Counted from the stretch's first letter, positions 22,756 to 36,121 are shown. The stretch is 64,000 nt of DNA from Pyrus communis (GCF_963583255.1 NC_084803.1:3569621-3633620), one strand, 5' to 3'. Numbers and translations: made by a program. The notes: a model not told the origin generated them from the letters alone.

Positions 22756-24409
22756 ATGTCGAAGATGAAGCACCTACTAAGAAAGCTTCACATCGGCGGC
22801 GGACTCAATGAGCACCAGAGATTGGCGGAGGCCCGACCCTTGACGAGTCCGAGCGCGAATCTGAATCTGCCAGCTTCTTCTCCGGCGTCGTCCACGGGCT
22901 CCGCTACAATGGGGAGAATCACCGCCGTGGAATCGGTGAGTGATCGGACGGCTGGTGGGGAGAGTGGTGGTAGCGGTAGCGGCGGGGGCGTGGGCGTGGA
23001 TTTCAATTTCTTGGAGGAGGAGTTTCAGGTCCAGTTGGCCCTAGCGATCAGCGCTTCCGATCCCGATTCGCGCGATGACCCCGAGACGGCTCAGATCGAC
23101 GCCGCCAAGCGGATTAGCCTCGGCTGCTCGGCGTCTACTGTCACCGACACTCAAGCTCCCTTCGAGATGCTCTCGCTTCGCTACTGGGTACGTTTTTCTC
23201 ACAGAAATTTTTCTAGGGTTCTTAATTTTCTCGTTTTTAACGACTTAGTCTGTGCGAATTGGAGTGGATTAGGTTTTCTGTGAACTTAGGATCTTAATTT
23301 CTATGCTTCTATGGTTTGTCATTTTCTTTTGGGATCATTTTCTAACTAGGGGAGATGGTACTAGTGTTTGATAGCTTGAATTATGGAATGCTTTGTATTC
23401 CTTATGGTGACATTTTCATAACAATTTCGTGTTGAATCATTCACGCTAGTCGTGTTAGGTGGGCGCTTCTTGGTAGCTTCGGTACCTAATAATGTCCGTA
23501 AGATTGGTGCATTTGGTTAAAGGATAACAGTTGGGTTCATATGGAAATTACTTTATGTTGCATATTGTTGTTTAGTATTGTCAATTGTGATGATTTTTAG
23601 GTTTTTAACTAATTGTATATCTATAACTCGCAGAGCCAGAATGTTGTAGATTATAATGAAAAGGTGGTCGATGGATTTTATGACGTGTATGGAATGACCA
23701 CAAACTTGCTTAGACAAGGCAAGATGCCATTGTTGGTGGATCTTAAAGCTGTATCTGTCTCGGAGAATGTTGATTATGACGTTATATTAGTGAACCGTTT
23801 GGTTGATCCTGATCTGCAACAACTTGAGAAAAGAGCATCTGCTCTCTTTTTAGAGTCACGGACTTCTCAACATGGTGTCCTTTTAAGCGGTTTGATTCAG
23901 AAAATTGCTGACATTGTTGTTGATAGAATGGGTGGTCCAGTTGCCGATGCTGATGAAATTTTGAGAAGGTGGAAAGTGAGGAGGTATGAGTTACGGAGTT
24001 CGATGAAAACTATCATTCTTCCCCTTGGACTTATTGATGTTGGACTTTCACGCCACAGGGCCCTGCTCTTTAAGGTTGTGATGGTTTTCTTAACTTACTT
24101 TTTTCATTGTGCACCATGTAACTTACTAGCATCTTCACTGGTTTTTCTCAAAATCCGACTCTCATCCTATTTTTTTTCTTTTGGAAAAAAGTTGATGACA
24201 TTATGGAATAAATTTGTGAAGTTTTGTTGTCCTTTTGGGGAATTTTTCTGTGGCTAATGTTTCGTATTTCTGGTTCTAGGTACTGGCTGATAAGATAAAC
24301 CTTCCATGTATGCTGGTCAAAGGTAGCTACTACACTGGTACTGATGATGGAGCTGTAAATTTGATTAAAATTGATAGTGGAAGGTAGTGGCCTCCAGCTC
24401 AAAGTTTCT

Positions 24410-24442
<33 letters not shown>

Positions 24443-24488
24443 ATAATTTTCTGATAACTTTGGTGCATGTAAATTTTGTGATGTAGTC

Positions 24489-24520
<32 letters not shown>

Positions 24521-27500
24521 GAGAAGAAACGATAACACTTAATTAAAATAATAACATGAATTACAAAATAGTGGATAAGAAATCCACCATCCAGCAAAAC
24601 TAGCTAAAACCTCTCAAGAAGATCTATTTACAAGTACATCACCTCAACCAAAATATTTTACGGCTGCTAACATATCCCACACTATATGAGAAAGAGAATA
24701 ACCCCTAAATTCATTTGAAACTGATGCCCAGAGGGCTGCCCAGTATCTTATTCTACCCCATAATTCTGCTACCCCGACTCCATTATAATCCTCAAAAAAT
24801 CTTCTATTACATTCCAACCAAATGTTCCAAAAAACTGCCAACACCAAACAGCCCCACAAAGCTTTAGCTTTCCTCCCCTTTTCTAAAGCCTCAAACTTGG
24901 TGCTTAGAAGCTCAAAACAACCACTTGGAATGAGTCGAATGACCCAACTAGCTCTAACTTCCTGAAACAATTTCCAACACAATTGTATTGAGGAGGAACT
25001 GTATTGATGTAGTCCCTTTTAGATGACATTTTATGTGCCTTATGCTTGTCACTGAATTGTTAGTTTTACATAATGTCATGCTTGGTCAAGTGGGATTGTA
25101 AATAACAGTGGTGAAGTCCCGGGGGGTGTTTATGAGGGGTTCAGATTATCAGGTGTGGTGGGGGGTGCCATGGGTAAGGGGAGTACCAAAGGTGAGAGCT
25201 GCAAGCTCAATCTATAGCTACTATGATTTGTTTAGCACAGCTCTTATTCTGATAATGGAAATCTGGATGCTTGATAGGCAGATTACCTGTGTCCAATATT
25301 GTAGGAGATACTCTTTTATCGTTCAAAATTTATTAACACCAAGAGGCCCAGACCTATTTACTAGTATCTAGGTTGTTTTTTTTATGTGACTTGCTTGGCA
25401 TGTGAATCAAACATGAAAATCATGTTCAAACACGTGTTAGCAGTGTCCTTGTGTCTGAATGGTTTTTCTGGTGCTGCCCAATGCCCAATGTGTTTGTCCA
25501 CAAACTGTAGGTCATTGGTTGTTCCCTTAAGACACAGGAACCCAATTATAGTATGGCAAATATAGTTCAACATACACCAATTTTTCTCTGCTTTTTGAAC
25601 AGCTCTTGAAACTGCTGATGTTATTTCTGCAAGACATATTGCTTAATGAAGTTTCTTGGAGTCTTGGATTAAGAGTAATTATGTTTTTTTTTATTTTGGT
25701 CCCCGTTGAAAAGTTAAATTCATATGTCATTGCGATATCTCTGCAGTTCTTTTCATTTCGGATGTACCTCTACTTTTAAGCTGTTGGATTTGAATTTACC
25801 ATCATGTTTAAGTAATGGATGTTAGAATTAGAGGTGCATGCTCTTGTTTGCTGCTTTGCTCCTACAATCCCATGCACATTTTTCATCTTGCTAAGGTGAA
25901 TTAGTGCAGGCTGTAAGATGTCCTGGATTTATGATGATTAATGGGTTTGTTACTCGGTGCAGTGAGTATATTATTGATTTGATGGGTGCACCTGGAACAC
26001 TAATTCCTGCCGAGGTGCCTACTAGTCAGCTCCCGAATTCTTTCTTTGCCATAAGGAGCTTTCAAGATGCCACCGAAATGCCCAAAGATGTGTGTTTGGC
26101 TCAAGCTGAGGGCAGTGGAATGTTAGCAGTTCCTTCTGATCTTGACATAGTTTCTAGAGCTGGCAGCTCACGGTCAGAAGAAGCATCATATGCAGGCATT
26201 CAAACAAAAGATGATAGAAGAATCGTTGTTGACGAAAACCAAATGGAGAGTTCTAGCAGTGATATGGGGACTCCCCTTAGATCACTTCGTAAATCATGTG
26301 AAAGTTCATCGGGTACAACTGAAAAAGCCACATCTGCACAGAAAAGGAAAGTGAAAAATGTATCAAAGTATGTCATCAGTGCAGCAAAGAACCCAGAGTT
26401 TGCACAAAAACTACATGCTGTCTTGTTGGAAAGTGGTGCATCACCTCCTGCAGATTTATTTTCGGATATGAATCCTCAATATCTGCATGAAGACAAGTTG
26501 CTTGGTCAAATGAATGCAGATGGGAAACTTGTAGATGATGGGATTCATAATTATTTGGTCCAATTATTATCAGGCAATGAGCTGTCCACTCAAACTGCTG
26601 CTGAAGTGAGCTATGCCAATTTTGATAACTTGCTGAAACAATCTTCCTTGGATTTAGCTGAGCAACGAAATGAATCAGAGACAAACAAGTTTTCTCTTCT
26701 CTTAGATACTGTTGAGGAGGGATTTGTAATCGTGTCTGGTGGAACTAGTGAAACAACCCAGATTTGTAATCCTGTTCTTGATAATCCCCCAATGAACTCC
26801 GAAGCTTTTAACGAGTATAAAGAATCAGTGAGTAAGCCAATGGACAGATGCAATAGTGGCCTGTGTACTAGTTGTGATAGTCACTATGAGAGGTATCCCG
26901 CACTAGGGGAAGTTGCAGAGTGGGAAATTCTATGGGAGGATCTTCAGATTGGTGAACGCATTGGCATTGGTAAGCACAGGTTCAGAATTTTGTTGCTTAA
27001 ATTTGGAATACTTTGTAAAAACAGGATCAATATAATTTCTGGTTTTGTAGGTTCCTATGGCGAGGTATATCATGCAGATTGGAATGGCACTGTAAGTGTT
27101 ATTCATCTTATACTTTCCCATATTTTCTTTGTATCTCTAGCTCTCAAAGTGTTTGTATGATTCTCAAACATCAATATTTTGTCAATAATCGTTGAGATGT
27201 CTGTACTTTGAACTGTGATACTTTTCTAAACGTTAATGCTTAAGATGTTGGTTGCTCATGGCATGAGACTTATTATTATTATAATTCTGGAATATGGCTG
27301 CTATTGGGTTCTATTATTTTCAAATTGTTTATTGGTCTGTGTTGACTTTTTGCATGACAGGAAGTAGCTGTGAAAAAGTTTTTAGATCAAGATTTTTCTG
27401 GTGATGCATTAGTTCAGTTTAAATGTGAAGTAAGCTCCAATTCTAATTTTATGGATGTATTATGAGCCTAAAGTTCAAATTCATTGGTTTTTTTATTAAT

Positions 27501-28955
27501 TGATTCTTGGTGTTTGTTCATGCAGGTAGAAATTATGTTGAGACTCAGACATCCCAATGTTGTCCTTTTTATGGGGGCAGTTACTCGCCCTCCACATTTC
27601 TCTATCCTGACAGAGTTTCTTCCCAGGTTAATTTCGCAATCACTTTTTATTTATTTATCAAATTTTATATAATTCTGAAAATTGAATGATGAACACGATG
27701 TAATTTAACATCATACGAAGTAAAAAATACATTATGTGTATGCATGATGCAAACCTAACTAGGCAACAAATAGGCCTTTCAAATAACAAATTCGTATATA
27801 GAGCTAGGAAATTTTTTCCAACAAACTAGACATCTACATTCTGCAATGCTGTTCCATTATCTGTTTCATCTCATTCTCGTCTTGTTACTTAAAACATTCA
27901 CTTGGTATACAGGGGGAGTTTATATAGATTGCTGCATCGTCCCAATTCTCAACTTGATGAAAGGAGGCGAATGCGAATGGCTCTTGATGTGGTAAAAACA
28001 TTTTTGTTTCTTATTTTGGTAGTTTTTCATTTCTGCTTTCCTTTTGATTCTTAATCAGAGCTCCGTGAAGTTATTCAGGCCAAGGGAATGAATTACCTGC
28101 ACACTAGCAATCCTACTGTTGTGCATCGAGACCTAAAGTCTCCAAACCTCCTTGTTGATAAGAATTGGAATGTGAAGGTCAACTCAAACCAAAACTTACA
28201 TTCTTAAGTTTTTGTTAAAAAATTGATTTCCATTTTCTCAAATATGTTGTTTATATTATGCAGGTTTGTGACTTTGGGTTGTCACGCACGAAGCACCATA
28301 CTTTTCTGTCTTCCAAGTCTACTGCTGGAACGGTAATATACGTTAAACATGAATGTTCATATAATATCTGATTACCCTCTCGTATCATCATAGATTCTAA
28401 GTACCCGTTTGCTTTATGTACTCATTGTGTACTATTTGATTGCAGCCCGAATGGATGGCTCCGGAAGTTTTAAGGAATGAACCAGCTAATGAGAAGTAAG
28501 TTGCTGAAAGGTGGCTGTATTTTGAAAATTATACACTTTGGAGGTTTACATAAGCTTTGCATGTTGCCTGCTTTCAGGTGTGATGTGTACAGCTTCGGTG
28601 TTATCTTATGGGAACTGGCTACTTGCTGCGTCCCATGGAAAGGATTGAACCCCATGCAGGTTGTTGGAGCCGTTGGATTCCAAAACAGGCGTCTTGAAAT
28701 TCCAGAGGACATCGATCCAGTGGTTTCCGAGATAATACATGATTGTTGGCAAACGTAAGTTATAGACTCCCATTGTTTTATACTATAACTGGGTTTGGCT
28801 AGTCCTACAACTTTGAGTCCTTTTAATTACTACTGGTTTGTTTATTTTTCAGAGAGCCAAACTTACGGCCATCTTTCTCGCAACTCATGGTTCGCCTCCG
28901 ATGCCTTCAACGTTTTGTTGGAAGAATAAACTCTACAAATCAAATGACTGAATAA
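22756..28955 (+). CDS. EDR1-type Raf-like MAPKKK
   Basis: Thirteen exons: 22756-23187, 23634-24074, 24280-24383, 25963-26969, 27051-27091, 27361-27429, 27526-27626, 27913-27991, 28079-28177, 28264-28332, 28446-28495, 28578-28754, 28853-28955; 2772 nt, 923 aa, close to Arabidopsis EDR1. The N-terminus ([16 protein letters not shown]) and residues about 90-330 form the EDR1 regulatory domain ([15 protein letters not shown]). A Ser-rich linker follows, then the kinase domain from about residue 660: loop [11 protein letters not shown], catalytic Lys in [22 protein letters not shown] and [11 protein letters not shown], all intact. Such B-group kinases act in defence, ABA, sugar or ethylene responses; which one applies is not shown. 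The N-terminus suggests a paralogue of EDR1 rather than EDR1 itself. Intron 3 carries a LINE. Confidence 0.95.
24492..25004 (-). mobile_element. 5'-truncated LINE in kinase intron 3
   Basis: On the minus strand a 112-aa frame ends an L1-type ORF2: [16 protein letters not shown] is the usual C-terminal motif of plant LINEs. A poly(T) run at 24492-24520 on the plus strand is the reverse complement of its A-tail. The insertion is flanked by direct repeats TGATGTAGTCCC (24479 and 25005), a typical LINE target duplication. Another poly(T) at 24412-24440 is separate. The host splice sites are far away and intact. Confidence 0.9.
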
Positions 28956-29460
28956 CCCAAAAAACAAAAGAAAAAGTTGATCACCGTGTTAATAATCGGA
29001 AGTTGTACCTTGTCTCGAAGAGTCAGGGCGCAGCAGCAGCGCAAGTTTTTCTCGATGCTGGATTCGGCAGTGTTGGCTCAGTCAAAGTGGGAGCTCAGCA
29101 CAACCTGTATACCGAACAGAGTGGGAAATCCTCCCTGATTTTATACTGCATAAGGAGCAGTCGGGAGGTTCCCAATTCTGTTGAAGATGTTCGATCAGTC
29201 TCTAGCAGTAGTAATTAGTAGGTTGTATCAATCAATCTACACGTAAGAAAAAATTGTAGGAAAAAAAAAAAAAAAGGAAAAAGGGGGAAGAAAAAGACTA
29301 ATAAGTCTTAATTGTGTTCGGGTGGAGGTCTCATTTGAGAAATTGTAAACATATGATCTCTGCATATGCTATTGTGAAAAGAAAAAAAAGAGAGTAAATA
29401 CATTTGGAGGAAGAAGAAAGAAGAAAGAATTTCTTGCTTATTTACGATTGTGCATTTACT
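28956..29460 (+). other. 3' UTR of the EDR1-like gene
   Basis: Follows the TAA at 28953-28955. It has A-rich stretches at about 29258-29300 and 29379-29395 and no convincing coding sequence; a 71-codon open frame at 29003-29218 lacks any recognisable feature and lies within the expected UTR. Confidence 0.5.
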
Positions 29461-31932
29461 TGCTTATTTACAAGTTGACGCTGCATTTTGATGTCAATTT
29501 GTTACTAAGATAGTGCCATTTCTATAAGTACTGTCTATGCAAGCATGTATAATATAATCCCCTTGATATGTAAGTAATGATATAAATTGCAATTCTCTGA
29601 CATGTACAAAAATGTCTCATAAAAATCAAAGAGAAATAGTTTATGGATGTTCATATTCTAATTTGTCTGCTAAAATGAATGACTTCATACATCTAAGGAG
29701 CGAAATATTTTCAAACAAAAGCAGTTTGATGAGTTCATGACCATCTTACTGGGTCCTAATGAGCCCATATATGGGCACCACATGGGATTGGACTACAAAG
29801 TAGTGTATTTGTGCGATCAAACGGCCATGTGGTTTAGTTGTTCGCACCCAAGAAAGCCTAATCCCCCCAACTTGTCACTTGTCACTTTGAAAACGTTTGG
29901 TATAAACTTGCCACAAGTTTTCACGGGAATGCTTCTCCTCTGTAGTCCCTATCGTCGGTGCCTACCTCAATGTCGATGGTTACAAATTTACAATCCCTCC
30001 AATAAAGCATTGCCCTGCTTGCCTGCCTCAGTGCTCGCAAAGCTCAATAGTCAATACTGTGCGGCCGATGATGTTGGTGTTTGAATTGTTGCATCATGAA
30101 AAAGTGAAGTGCCATACATTGTCTTCCAAAAGCTAATCAAGGGTGGGGCTTGGATTGTGTCATTATATAATATCATAATAGGGCTGGTCCTGAGAAGAGA
30201 CGAGTGAGGCAGTCGCCTAGGCCCCAATTCTAGGGAGGCATGAAGATACATACTACTAAATGAAGAGTTTGATTACACTCTTAACTTGTACAAGTTAACC
30301 CTTAATTTGCTTTTGTGATCATCATTTGTCCAATTACGAAATATCTTATACTAATTTTAAAATCAAAGCTGATACGATAATTTCTTCTTTTTTTTTTTCA
30401 GAAGAAAAAAAATTACAAATAAATAAGATTAACCTTAGTCACAAAATTGATGTAATAAGTCACGATACTATGACAACAGTAAAAAATCATCATCCATGTT
30501 TACTATTTCATATCCCCAAGACTTTTTCACATAAAACTTTGTCACCAAAGTCCACTTTAATGACATGTTGGTTTACTTCTTCGTTCATTCATACATGTGA
30601 CATTTACACTTAGAACACAACATCCCTTATAACTAGTTTTGGCGGGTATGATTAATGAAGAAGTAGGTTACAGACTTTCAGTTACAACAAACCAACCCCA
30701 ACCTTTCTGTCAAGGAATGGAAAGAGAGAAGAAAAAATATTAAATGAGCACGCTGAATGGGGCCCACCGAGGGGCATGAATCCCAGGGAGGTTCATATGT
30801 GGAGGTGGATTGTATGCCCTCCTATTTTCACACTCTCATACTCTTTTATTTATGTGGTCATGGTTAAGTCACGTCAATATTTTATATTTCTATTATTTTT
30901 ATAAAAAATTAATATAAAATATTAACATAACTTAACTGAAAACACAGCATAAAAAAAAGTACGGAAATAGACAATCCACCTCCTTCGTATGCACCTGCCC
31001 TTTGCCTCCTCTTCCTTCATTTTCTAAACAAGAAAAACAACGTCCATAAAGCCAAAAATAAAAAACTTTAATTAATTAAAAATGATTAAAATTTCATCTA
31101 TTTATTCATCTTATTCTTTCTTATCAGAACTTCAACCTTTTCATGTCACCGACTTCAGTTTCTGCCCAGCCATCGAAATCGTCTGCAGGTCAGTTGGCAT
31201 AAAAATCTTTGCTTAAAGCTCCAATCTTTGTCGACCCAGATGCATTTTCTGTGTTTGGATATTGTTTTCTTTCATTATTTCAATAAATTGATGGGAAACC
31301 CAATTGTATATTTGTCTGTTTGCAATTATAATCATTGGGAAGTCTATAAAGATTGAATTTTTAAGCCACCATTTCCTGCTATTAAGCACGACTGTATTGC
31401 TCTCATTTTCTTTTTCCCAGCTTAAAGTTGCATTCTTGGAAGCTGATGTTTTCATTTTTGAGCTAAATTTAAGTGCTTTTTGGGCTGCAATTTAATTTCC
31501 AGGAAGTAGAGGATCAAAACTATTGGCAGACGTGAGTTAAGCCAGTTGACGCCTGCCACCCGCACCCAAATTAAAATTCACCTTTCCTCGTAAATTAGAG
31601 TAGTTTGGAATAAAATATCGTATGATTGTCGAAAAGAAAAAAATGATCAAACCTTTGAAGTTAACAATGTAAGCATATTTAGATTCTTAATATTTCCACA
31701 TCCTCTTTGAATCTGTTGTACATGGTACTTTCCAGTTTTTAGTTTGTGTGTCCTAGATTGGATAATCTTTCTGTTCTTCTTCTAAAGGCGCCATTGTTTT
31801 CGTTTACTGGCAGATTGAACTGATATGGTAATTGTATTCGAAGACGCAATCAGTATTCTGAAGGTGTAGTTTGACATTTGGGATGCTTAGATAAAGATTG
31901 AACAAAGTATATGCCAGCACTTCAGATTTCCT
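29461..31932. other. Spacer and RTE1 upstream region
   Basis: No gene supported. A short stretch near 30180-30245 (GGGCTGGTCCTGAGA, GTCGCCTAGGCCCC) looks like the edge of a dispersed plant repeat. The last few hundred bases before 31933 likely hold the RTE1 leader and may contain a 5' UTR intron (acceptor-like TTCCAG near 31502). Confidence 0.45.
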
Positions 31933-32805
31933 ATGATGGAGCCAAAGGAAGCTTATGACATCGAGCGTATGACCTCTACGCAGAATATTCAGCATGAGCT
32001 GTGGCCACTCGATGAAATTGATCCGAAGAAGGCAAAGTTTCCCTGCTGTATAGTTTGGACTCCACTCCCGGTAGTCTCTTGGTTGGCACCATTCATTGGA
32101 CATGTTGGCATTTGCAGGGAGGATGGAGATATTTTAGATTTTTCTGGTTCCAATTTTGTGAATGTTGATGATTTCGCATTTGGTCCTGTAGCCAGATATC
32201 TCCAAATTGATAGAAAACAGGTAATGTGTCGTGTCATTGTTCTTAAATTGTCCCTTTAAGAAGTTGAGTTTTATTTAAAACTTGCTTAGATCAAATTTTT
32301 ATGCCCCTTTCCGAGCTAGATGAACAAGCAGTTTGACATAGGCGTCTTGATTTCTTATCATCTTTTTGGTTGTTACGTGCAGTGTTGTTTTGCCCCGAAT
32401 CTGGGTAGCCACACTTGCAAGCATGGGTACAAGCATTCAGAGTTTGGGACTGCAATAACGTGGGATGATGCCTTGCAGTCAAGTTCGCGGTACTTTGAAC
32501 ACAAAACCTACAACCTCTTCACTTGCAACTGCCATTCATTTGTGGCCAACTCTCTCAATCGGCTCTGCTGTGGTGGATCAATGAGTTGGAACATGATCAA
32601 TGTGGCAGGCTTAGTACTGCTTAAGGGGCATTGGGTTGACGCCACATCCGTCTTGAGGGCGTTCCTCCCTTTTGTATTGGTGCTCGCTCTTGGTGTTGCC
32701 ATGGTTGGATGGCCATTCGTTGTTGCGCTTTTCTCCTTCCCGCTCCTCCTTCTGGTGTGGTTTATACTGGGCAGTTATTGTTTCAAGACCTTGTTAGAGT
32801 GCTAG
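31933..32805 (+). CDS. RTE1: RTE1-type protein (TMEM222/DUF778 family)
   Basis: Two exons, 31933-32220 and 32383-32805, encode 236 aa. Signature stretches are [55 protein letters not shown], then two hydrophobic segments from about residue 170 to the end. In Arabidopsis RTE1 is a Golgi/ER membrane protein that promotes signalling by the ethylene receptor ETR1. The N-terminal block with YDIE and [15 protein letters not shown] resembles RTE1 more than its homologue RTH, but the paralogue call is from memory. Two ATGs stand together (31933, 31936); either could be used. It is convergent with the minus-strand gene at 33436. Confidence 0.92.
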
Positions 32806-33435
32806 TTCCGTCACAATGTCGAAAAGTTCGAGGGAGTAAGCAGGATGTTATGTGGTAATGTTCCTCTGCATGGCTCCAGTTCCTGATGCAATTTTGTTAT
32901 ATGTTTTTTGTGAATAACGCTTCTGATGCCAAACTGAGTCAATTTATTCAATTGTAGATGAATGATTTAGAAAGCTTATCGACTTTGTGCAGTCTGTAAC
33001 ATGCTTGGGTTATGATTCCGAACAAGTCAGGGAACCCATGTTGCATCCATAGCTAGAGTGAACGTTCATAACTGGTCTATTTGCCAGATGATGAACTTCA
33101 CGTTGTGTAACGGCTGCTTCAAATCAATAAAATTCTCTAATTTTTGTACTTCCAATTAGAGCGAACAAAATTTCTATCAAGTTGATAACAGTGATCATTA
33201 GTTGTTGCCCCCGCTGTGGGGTGATCGAAACATTAGCAAGGTTTTAGTCACATACAGACTAATCTTATTACAAGTAGAGTCCGGTAAGGCAAGGCCAAAG
33301 TGAGAATTTCTTTGAAAAGCACTCGGACAAAGTTTGAGATGAGCAACGGGAGCTTTGCCCCTCCGGTTACCTTCGTGCTTATGCGGAGGAAAATTATGCA
33401 CCGTCGGGTATCTATAGCCTTCTCAGCACTTCAAC

Positions 33436-35279
33436 TCATGCTCCATACTTGGGGGCCTTCCAAAGCTTAAAGGCCACTTCGTGCAGAAACCTATCTGCCG
33501 GTATTACAAGATTTCCACCATTCTGCGTAGAAAAGAACAAGTTTCAGAGTTCATTTGTAAAAATGCACTATGCCATTCTAGTGAATGTATCCTAGTTTGG
33601 TAAATTCGGAATCTTTGAACTCGACGTGAGATTTATAACCAGATAATGCCATCTTGTACAACAGAGATCAACTCAGGAAGTTTTATTAGCCGTAAATCTG
33701 TTAAGAAATCCAGTATGTGCCATCTTGTAAAACCAGTATCTGATAATCCCCAGCGTACCTCTTTGAAATCTTTAAAGGAAAATGTCTCTGCCATATCCTT
33801 GCGGGTTACGGCATATTGCCACTGAGCAATTAACATTGGGCAATGGTCCCTGTTCACACAAAGATAGCAGGAGTTATGAGTTATTTCAAATGGCGCAAGA
33901 AACCGCTAAATTTTCACTCACCTAACATCCTTCCGAGGATTCTCTCCTTTCATGGTGTAACTTTGACGAGGAATAAGCTTCGCAAGATCAGAGTTTTCAT
34001 CATCTTTTCTGATTGAGACGGACAAATTGGTAACATCGTTTTCTGAGACCTTCCCATAGTTTAACACAACAGACAAGTGCAAGCGGGAACTGACCTCAGA
34101 TCCCGGCTGGTCTATTTGCGATATAGCACCAACCAAAGCATTGAGATATTCCACCTCAGCAGCCCCAACATGAGCAAAGACCAAATCATACTGGCTCGAC
34201 TCCACTACCTTCCCTTCTTGAAATCCAAGCAGCTTAAGTAACTCAGATGCCCCGAAATTAACCGGTTGTTCAGCGCCTGCTGGACTGTTTTTAAGAAAAC
34301 CGTCAATTTGGAATACGCTGAAACCAAGTTTGGTACCAAAAGATTTCAAACTTGAATTGTTTGTAAATATAGCAGCTTTCATCCCCATGAACCTGAAGCA
34401 TTACAAAAACACAACTTATGAACCAGTTGAAATTGGATTATCAAAAGTTAATCTTTTCGGAACATTGCTAATTATAACTGAGTGAGCACGAACCAAAAGT
34501 TGTTTTACCTTTCGGATATGGGAATCAAGGATTTCTTCTCTCTTTCTTCTTCAGTGATTCCTGAACTCTGAGAAACCAAGTACAAAAAAACTAATTAGGA
34601 TGACAACCATTTCGTAAAACATTTATAATTACAGCTCCGTAAGAATGTCAAGTACGTCGATCATACCGTATAAAGGTAGGCTTCATATGCATCCAGCAGT
34701 ACTGCAAACTCTCTAACTATTCTCTCGTCCTCGCTTTCTGCAGTCTAAACTCAAGTAAATCCCAGTGCTCTTTGACGAAAAAAAAAAATCACAGTGGTGA
34801 TAAAGCAGTAAAAAAGCATACCAAAATGTACATGGAAACGAAATCAGTAAAAAAAAAAAAAAAAAAATTGAAATGCAATGTATTGGCAATTAATTTTTAT
34901 CAGTTGGGTTAAAATGTATAGGGTTCTAAATGCCAAGAAAACTTAAGCACTTGAAAAATTAACAAACTTGATTAAACCCACAAAAGCAAAGCTGAAAATC
35001 CATGATTATCTACGTATTTAATTAGTGTTTTGATAAGAAATCAATTGGGATTATTTCTTAGTAACGATAATTACTGTAACTATTGTTCAAAGATTAGAAT
35101 TTGCAGAGACACAGAGAGAGAGAGAGAGAGAGAAAACCTGAGGGAGGAGAAATGGGGAGGCTCAGGAATCCACAGGAAGCTTTGGAAACGAGAGAGTGGA
35201 GATGGGTGTGTGACGGGTCGACGAATCGGGCCGACCCATCTCCGTACAGAACCAAAGCTCGGCTGGGTTTGTCCGCCAT
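33436..35279 (-). CDS. Conserved plant protein, possibly phosphoglycerate-mutase-like
   Basis: Six exons on the minus strand: 35138-35279, 34667-34737, 34509-34567, 33922-34392, 33759-33849, 33436-33522; 921 nt, 306 aa, all GT-AG and in frame. It starts MADKPSRALVLYGDG, has SCGFLSLP, a central exon with IFTNNSSLKSFG and DLVFAHVGA, and ends with HCPMLIAQWQYAVTRKDM and a tail rich in conserved residues (KLWKAPKYGA). No signal peptide or membrane segment is seen. The VLYGDG start and overall layout recall plant proteins listed as cofactor-independent phosphoglycerate mutase-like, but I cannot confirm metal-binding residues, so the function is open. The gene structure itself is well supported. 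Confidence 0.82.
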
Positions 35280-36121
35280 TCCTGTATCTGCGACAGCAGG
35301 AAGATGAAAGATGCGATTTTTGGGAAAGCGTACCCCAAATAAATATGGATGGTAGGGGAATATTATGCACGTGGCGTGATTTGGAGGCCGTAGCAGTAAA
35401 AGCCAGATGCCTCTGACGGCGAGATAATACATATTCAAATGAAATGTCAAATTTTAAACATCAAAATGATAATTGATAGTTTATGTGACAATTTGTACAA
35501 TATTTTACTCCAGCCATTATAAAATAATAATGTCTTTTAATAAAAAATTTATCTTTTTGTAGAATCCAATAATTAAGTCAACCAATCAAATATTTCAAAA
35601 ACATAACAACATTTATTATGTATTATATTAATCTATTAAAAAATCATTTAATGAATTTGACAGCAAAGGCTTTGCTTTCAAATGATTCAACGTCACATAA
35701 GAAATTGAAGGCTCGGTTGGAGAGAGTTTGCTGTCATCTTGTATTGTTGTATGTCTACGTATCAATTTTAACATCTCATTTGAAGATGCTCTAAAAATGG
35801 TACTTCTTATCTACCATCAGAAAGTGTGAAGTAAAAATTCAGACCAGTGCAAAACAATGACTTGAAGAAACAAAGGGCAGGAGATTGAGGACTATTTAAG
35901 GCCAGTGGAAGCTGCAATCTCCATGGATCACAAAGAAGTTTAAACTACACCATCAATCAATTAAAGTTAGAAAACCAAGTCTACTGCTTTAGTTTAGAAG
36001 AGGGTTCATTGAATCGAATTCAAATGTACTGATGGATGACTGTAGTGGATATTTAATTATGGTGCTGAGGTGCTACTGATCTTTGACACTTTTCAGGTCA
36101 AGAGGAATCGATCAATGCAGC
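35280..36121. other. Spacer without recognised gene
   Basis: Upstream region of the minus-strand gene, then AT-rich sequence. No coding region or clear repeat was seen. Confidence 0.45.

Noticed and set aside
24148..24597. 149-codon minus-strand frame with Lys runs
   Set aside because: It is produced by two poly(T) tracts in intron 3.
25904..25962. Earlier start for kinase exon 4 at ATG 25904
   Set aside because: The acceptor GGTGCAG at 25956-25962 joins exon 3 in frame and gives the expected [15 protein letters not shown] order; sequence before it is intron.
29737..30084. 115-codon open frame between kinase and RTE1 genes
   Set aside because: No domain, no intron signals, no similarity I know; likely chance.
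35030..35450. Plus- and minus-strand frames of 68-128 codons around a (GA)n tract
   Set aside because: The minus-strand one contains the true first exon at 35138-35279; the rest is shadow and microsatellite.
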